Origin: Toxoplasma gondii ME49
Lineage: Eukaryota > Apicomplexa > Conoidasida > Eucoccidiorida > Sarcocystidae
Assembly (NCBI RefSeq): GCF_000006565.2
Contig: NC_031469.1
Coordinates: 819,245 to 883,244, forward strand
Reading direction: 5' to 3'
DNA: 64,000 bases
Part shown: positions 58,303-64,000 of the stretch, piece by piece
Layout: every line of letters begins with the position of its first letter
Position numbering within the stretch: the stretch's first letter is position 1
Translations under genes and position numbers: made by a program
Notes under the pieces: model-generated
The model's input: only the letters and a program-made list of their open reading frames with translations
Told to the model about the DNA's origin: nothing
The model's database searches: none

Positions 58303-61300
58303 ATGGCGGAAGAAGAGCCCTCTGTAAAACAGCTTCCCGATGGCTCTCAGGTGATCTGCGAGGGTGGCGTTTGTCGCCTGCTTCCGCCTCCTGCCAGACA
58401 GGATGCCAGCGACACAGGTATGTCATGGAGAGGTTGGAAAAAGAAAGACTCGCAAAGTCGAATCAGTGTGGGGTTTGATGCCTATCTCCATTTCTGTTTC
58501 TGGTGGGTTCCCTGGTCAGTGCTCTCTCTCTTCTCGTCTATCTCGTTTCTTCATTCGCTCCAACGTAGTAGTCCAACAAGGAATGAAGACGCTGCAGATG
58601 CAGACGTGGAACAAGTGGAAGCCTTCCGGTATACTACGTCCTGAAGGCACTGCGTCGCCGCCGCTACATGCGGTTATGCCACTGCGCTTCTGCGCTCGTG
58701 CATGTACATATAAATTGGAAGGCAAGAGGGCAAACCGTTTCCGCTGCTACCCTGTGCTTGAATGATCCGTGAGGAGTATTTGCGGCGTGTGTGTCTTCTC
58801 TCGGGAAGCACTGAGTCTTTATAACTCCATACACACAGCGCGGGACCTTTCACTGCGTTTCTTTTTCATTTTTCTGCACAGGTGAAGAGGAAGGAAAGAC
58901 CAATGAAGAACAAGGCGAGGACACCGTGGAGAGGACCCAGGGGGGCAACCCCGCCTTTGTTGCTCAACATATCAGCATGGAAGTACGGCGTGTCTTTGCA
59001 CAGTTTTTCCTTTGCTTCTTGATGCACATACTTGTTTTCTCCTCCTTGTCCGCTGTTCTTTTAACTTGAAATATCCAGAATTCTGCGTGGAATGCATGCT
59101 TCGTATTCCATGCTTCCTCTGCTCTCCTTCCTGGGAACCGCATGCGCTACAGTTTCCAGCCTCTCCTTCTGTTGCGATCTTCCTCATGTTTCACACTGCA
59201 CGAATTTTGGGGAAAGCCGTTTTGTGTCTCATTTCTTCTTTACATAAGTTCGCCGACCTGTGGCTAGCCGCTTCTGCTGGGAGTGTAAGCGTTGCTGTAC
59301 TTTTTTGCGGAAGCACTTGCGGACGCGTTTCCACGCGGCTTCCACGGGAATCCTAGACTTTGGATGTTTGAGTGACTTTAGCGGCGTCCCTGTTCTCTTG
59401 CCCCCAGCCTGTGGCTTTTACTGGCGCGCTCTGAATCTAAATTCATCGTATAATTTTGGTTTCTTCGTTGCAGTGACCTTTGTACTCCGGTTTTTCTCCT
59501 TTTTTCTCAGCAAGCTGACCAGTTAGTTGACTTCGGCTTCCCCAGGCTCCGCGCCGAGAAGGCACTTTTTCACGTTCGGCAGCAGCCAGGCGGCGGGGGC
59601 ATAGAAGCCGCGGTCGAGTGGCTTGAGGTGCATGCAGAGGATGAAGATATAGACGAACCGATAAAGGAGGAAGAAAAGCCAAAGGAAAAAGTTGTCTTGA
59701 CGGAAGAAGAGGCTCAGCGACGAGCCTACGAGCTGCAGAAGAAACTCAGAGAGGTCAGCTTCCCATTTGTTTCGTGCTGTCCGTCTACCGGTTCTGCTTC
59801 GGCTACCTTTCCTGCTTCTTCTGTTGACTGCCACTAGAAAGTCGACATTCTTTCGTGGTAAATCAAAGGCCAGAAACAGATGCAGCGTCGGTCTCCCCAA
59901 ATCTCTGGAGGCGAACACGAAGACAAGGAACGGGACCGGAGGAGAGAGGGACGGGTGCATTTCGGAGATGCTGCAGAAGAGGGAATAACAGCAGAGACAT
60001 TTAGCTCGCAAGTCTTTCTTGAGTGGACCGAGACACCGGAGGGCTTTTCACAACGTTTCTGGTGTCTCTTCCCATGCAAAGAATCAGGAACAGTTCAACC
60101 TCACTGGATCATGCTCACCTCACACCGTCGACAGACAAAGAGAACTCAGTGTCTCTGTTTCGAAAGGCGAGAGGAGCGTTGTTTGTGTTGAAAATGTCCT
60201 TTGTTTCCCTTCAGGACCGTATCGAACGAGAGAAAAAGGAAGCTATCGAGCGCGAGAAGCTTCGTCTTGCACAGACCAAAGCGATGCTGGAACAGAACGC
60301 CAAGCTGGAGGAAGAGCAAAGAAAGAGGCAACTGGCACAGCTGCAGAAGGAGAAGGAGGTAATCGCGTTTCGTCTCTCAGTAAACATCTGGCTTTCCTTC
60401 GGGATCACTCTCTCGAGTCCTTTTTGCGTCCTCGCGTTTAATTTTATATTTGCTCTCTACACAGCCATTGCCTTTCTCCAACTGTTGACTAGCCAAGGGG
60501 GAACAAGTGAGTTTCTGGGGTGCTCCAGTCATTACAACCCTCCTTTCTACAAGAAATGGAAGGGCATCTGTAGCTCGGTCGACAGATATATGTCGGCGAT
60601 CTACCGAGGAAGCGTTTCTCCGTAGTACATACACTCGACACTCGAGAAATGCTTGTCATTTTTCAGGACCACAAAAGGGAACGCGAGCGACAACGCCAGT
60701 TGCTGCGTGAAGAATATCGTGAACGCTTCGGCTGCGAGGCAAGCAAAAACAGTCGAGCCACCTGGTGGATTTGCCTTCCCTGTTCTACCACGTCCATTTG
60801 CACCAGACTAGCGAAAATGTGCATGCGCTGAGCTGCTGAAGAATCCAAACTGTTCTCACCTTTCTACCGAAAGGCCTCTGTCTATCATCTTCATCTCTGT
60901 CAAAACTTGCCCTAATGGTGTGCGTCCCGCTTTCGCTCTCTGGAACGCGGTTGGGCCATCCACAGTAGAACTTTGGATCCGGTAAACAAAAGGTTCTCGA
61001 TCTCAACTAGCAGTCTTCTCGTAGGACCTACCTCCAGAGAAGCGTGTAGGTAGTCCTGTCTCCAGTGACTGCTCCCAGGACGATGATGCTGATCAGGCGT
61101 CTTGCCCGTCAAAACAGAAAGGTCTGAGAGAAGAAGCCAGGACAGCTGCAGGATATGAGGGGGGACTGCGCTGGGCTCGGTACGGCGCGTTTTTGTCCGT
61201 CTTTCACTCGCAAAAAGTGACAGTTTTTGTGATTGTCAGATGCCAGAGGAAGACGATGCGACGGAGGAAGGCGCAGCAGCACGGCTGAAGAAGATGAACG

Positions 61301-63005
61301 GAAAAGAGAAAGTGGCGTACTGGTGTAACCGGCTGATGAAAAAATACAGAAAGGATCAGAAGGAACAACTTCGCGTGTGTTTCACCACTGTCCGGGTGTA
61401 CTGTGCGAACGCGAAAGACCATCCACTCGAAGAAAAATACCTCAAAATCCGGTAAACACAGAACACGTTTATCGGGTCCTTCCTTGCCGCCTCGCGTACA
61501 TGTCCTCCCGGAGCTTGTCCACTCTTTCTCGCTTCCGGTTACTGGCAAGTATCCCCTGCGACGTGGAGTCCTGTGGTTTTCATCTGAACGTCTCTGCTTA
61601 CCGGATCAAGGTTCTGCTAACAGAGCGTAGTTGAGGTGGTGAATAGTACATTTGTGACTCGATTCTGCACACTCCTTGGATTCGAAACCTGAAGCCTTCG
61701 GAGTTTCGTCACTCTCTCAATTCCTGCACTCCGCTTGCTTCCTCGTGAAACATCCGCGGCAGTGTCTCTACATGTGGCGGATCTTTTCGCTCGCTGTGTA
61801 TTGGCCCCAGTCTCGCCTGCATTCTGAATTGACTCGGCTTGCTGGTGAATAGCAAAGAGAAGTGCGACTTTTCTTGTTGCACTTTACCGCACGAGAAAGC
61901 ATCTCGTTTTCCATGTTTAATGTTTGCGACTTCTGTCACTTCCCCAAGTCGCGCGCCGAGCTGCGCAGTACACGCAATAGTCACAGCGTGGTCGATGTCG
62001 GCGAAGAACTGCTGCTGTGGCGTCTCAAAGCATGGTTGATGGCATTTGCTCTTCGGTTCCCTCCGCTTATTCCTTTCAAAATCTTTGGGATTTTTCTTTT
62101 TATTTGTCCCACATGTGAAGTGTCGATAACGGCTTGGATGCACTTGTCACTGCCGCGTCTACGTCGCTTTTTGTGCCTGTGCAGAAAGGAGAACAACGCA
62201 TTCAAGTCTCGAGTTCTGCCTTTTGAGGGAGCTCTGGAGCTCCTGGACGTTTGCGGTTTCAAAGACACAGGTAATCAGTTCCCCATTTTCGATTTCTTTC
62301 CCGTCGACTTTCGGCGCTTCCTGTTTCTCCTTCACCTTTTGTCTCCCCGTTTCCGTCTGGCAGGCTCCCCGCCTATCTGTGCGTCTCGACATCTGTTTTT
62401 TGTCCGCATGTCATGCTGATGGCTAGGTCTCCTCCTGTTGACTTTCCGGTGTCTGCGCTTCTTTTTCCAGTTTCCGCTTCCTTGGCTCTCTAGATTTCTT
62501 TGTTAAACGCGTGCGTGATTGAAAAAGACCGCGCAGTCTCTGCGTCGAGTTTCCCGTGTCTGCTGGATGGTGCGGCGACCCTCAATGCATCGCAGCTCGG
62601 CCATGCAACGTAAGGCACTCCATTGGAGTGTGCAGGGATTTCTCCTCTCTCCGGATGGACCTCTGGGATGCAGCGTTTTGCTTTCCTTCGCGTTTCTTCG
62701 CGGTCATCCACCGTTTGCCCGACTTGACATTTCTTGGGGACCCGCGACAAAGCGCCACACCAGCAGCCTTTTTTCTTTTTCCACGTAGATGCATGCATGC
62801 AGTTCACACGCGTATGGCCGAGTTCGCGTGAGAGAAACGTCTTGTTTCTGGGGTATCTTGTGTTTTACCGCGGCCGGCGTTCTTCTCATGTTCATCCGCG
62901 TCTTGTGCAGGCGACTTTTTAGCCATAAGCGGCCAGCCGGATGGCTTCGTTCTGGGACAAGCTCTGAAGTTTCTCGATGTTCTTCTCGAGCAGCTGAAAA
63001 ACTAA
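58303..63005 (+). CDS. UBA-coiled coil-PUB domain protein, probable p97/VCP adaptor, eight exons
   Basis: Exons 58303-58417, 58882-58982, 59511-59753, 60215-60358, 60667-60738, 61240-61451, 62185-62270 and 62911-63005 (TAA) join to 1068 nt, 355 residues. Residues 73-118 are a UBA domain with the FGFPRLRAEKAL loop-helix, similar to UBXN1/SAKS1. Residues 120-225 are acidic and then a Glu/Arg/Lys coiled coil. Residues about 245-355 are a PUB domain with the conserved EEKYLKIRKENNAFKSRV stretch and a C-terminal VLPFEGALELL/GF core. UBA binds ubiquitin and PUB binds the C-terminal tail of p97, so a role in ubiquitin-dependent p97 work such as ERAD is expected. The UBX domain of UBXN1 is absent. 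The fifth intron begins GC (GAG-GCAAGC) instead of GT. ATG at 58303 follows TGCTCACC. A possible extra exon around 61119-61180 does not fit the frame as read. Confidence 0.88.
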
Positions 63006-64000
63006 CGCAGACCACGCACATGTTTTCTCATCTCTTTGGCGTCCTTTTTCGAAAGGATTCGTCAAAGCTACATCCGTCCTGGGGTCACAGAAGGTTTAGA
63101 TCACAACAGCCCGCCTTCAGCCTCCTGTGACAGGCTTGGTATTTGATAGTTGTTTACATCGACGTATACACATATCCCTCTACATGTGCCTATGTGGATA
63201 GGTCTGCGTGTGTCTGTGAATTGCTTAACGTATACAGAGAAACTGACGTAGATTTGGTCTGCGTTGTGTCAACTTGTTCGTACTTTTCGCTCAACTCTAC
63301 GTCCTTCCCTCTCAACCTGTCGATCTGTAATCGTGCCAGTCCAGCTCCACAGAACCACAGAAATGCCGGCCTTCATACACACAAACACCCCTGGCTGTTT
63401 GACACCGAGCGCAGAAGCTTCCTGCGGGAAGGCGAGACGGATTTTTACGTTCGCACATCGACAAGTATGTGTGCATGGACGTAGCATCGCTGAAGTTCTG
63501 CGTGAATACATTTGATGAAAGATCTTTTGTGTCAAGGGTTTTCCTTGGTGCCTCTGAAGCGGCATCATCTGGTGCGAATGCTGAAAACGCGCCGGCCTGG
63601 TGGAACAGGCGAAGTGGTTGCGACGGATCCGATCAACATGTTTTCGTGAGCGAAGATTTGACACGAACAGACTCAGTCTCTCTCACAGTGTTTGTTGTCG
63701 AACCGCGTTCTGGTAAAGAACCCATTTAATGGCTGTATCATGTTCCCGTCTGTTGCGCAAAACACCGACTATAGCGGACTCCGTTGCCTCCCCAAGAAGG
63801 ACGGGAAAGACGTTTTTGATTCATACTGCAGGGTAACTTTATGATGTCTTGTCGGCAGACGCAAAGTTCCCTGCAACGCTCGAGTGCGTGCAGTTGAAAA
63901 CCTTTGCCGATCCGTACCTGCCGACTCACCGGCTCGTTTCTATCAGTTTATGCCTTTGAGGATCCTTGAACAAATCCAGAGACTTCGTTTCGTAATGCAA
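63006..64000. other. Downstream of the UBA-PUB gene
   Basis: Probable 3' untranslated region and spacer. Small ORFs on both strands lack recognisable features. Nothing else was seen. Confidence 0.4.

Overview
The window looks like nuclear DNA of a sarcocystid coccidian (Toxoplasma/Neospora-like). The evidence is intron-rich protein genes with GT-AG introns, roughly balanced base composition, long gene-poor stretches, and a single-exon secreted protein of 1140 residues. No prokaryotic signals, rRNA, tRNA or CRISPR array were seen. The taxonomic call is inference.

Left two thirds (about 0.5-42.4 kb, minus strand): conventional ORF reading finds nothing here, yet the region is full of one repeated signal. 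On the minus strand it reads CAG (or TAG)-NNN-GTRNG: a splice acceptor, exactly three bases, then a splice donor, usually with a pyrimidine-rich run in front. I read about 129 such units between 674 and 39,693, all on the same strand, mostly 100-500 bp apart. I read them as 3-nt microexons, each contributing one codon, interspersed with about 17 slightly longer ones (6, 9, 12 or 15 nt). Read from right to left, none of the 129 triplets is a stop, and the inferred chain is rich in Ala, Leu, Lys, Glu, Val and Arg. It begins with a normal first exon (41986-42374) that encodes a signal peptide and ends in phase 2. A 7-nt microexon (40178-40184) then brings the frame to phase 0, which is the only frame in which the later triplets stay open. 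After the first exon come repeated Pro/acidic 15-nt exons, a hydrophobic membrane-like segment built mostly from single-codon exons, and a long helical, charged C-terminal part. The inferred product is a secreted or membrane protein of roughly 330-350 residues from a transcript of about 42 kb with close to 150 exons. A 381-bp tandem repeat at 35.8-37.2 kb amplifies one intron plus microexon unit, so the exon VAPTP occurs four times, next to a diverged fifth unit (EEAAD).

Right third: a three-exon RAB5IF/EMC6-family ER membrane protein gene (plus strand, 46907-48634); a 76-bp tandem duplication (about 49.1 kb); a single-exon secreted 1140-residue protein of unknown function (minus, 49935-53357); and an eight-exon UBA-coiled coil-PUB protein, a likely p97/VCP adaptor (plus, 58303-63005), with one GC-AG intron. 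The gaps 42.4-46.9, 53.4-58.3 and 63.0-64.0 kb show no gene I can support.

The genes do not form an obvious pathway. The notable object is the microexon gene. Its architecture recalls, in extreme form, the microexon genes of schistosomes and the bicycle genes of galling aphids, which also encode secreted parasite proteins. I know of no described gene with this many single-codon exons, but I could not search.
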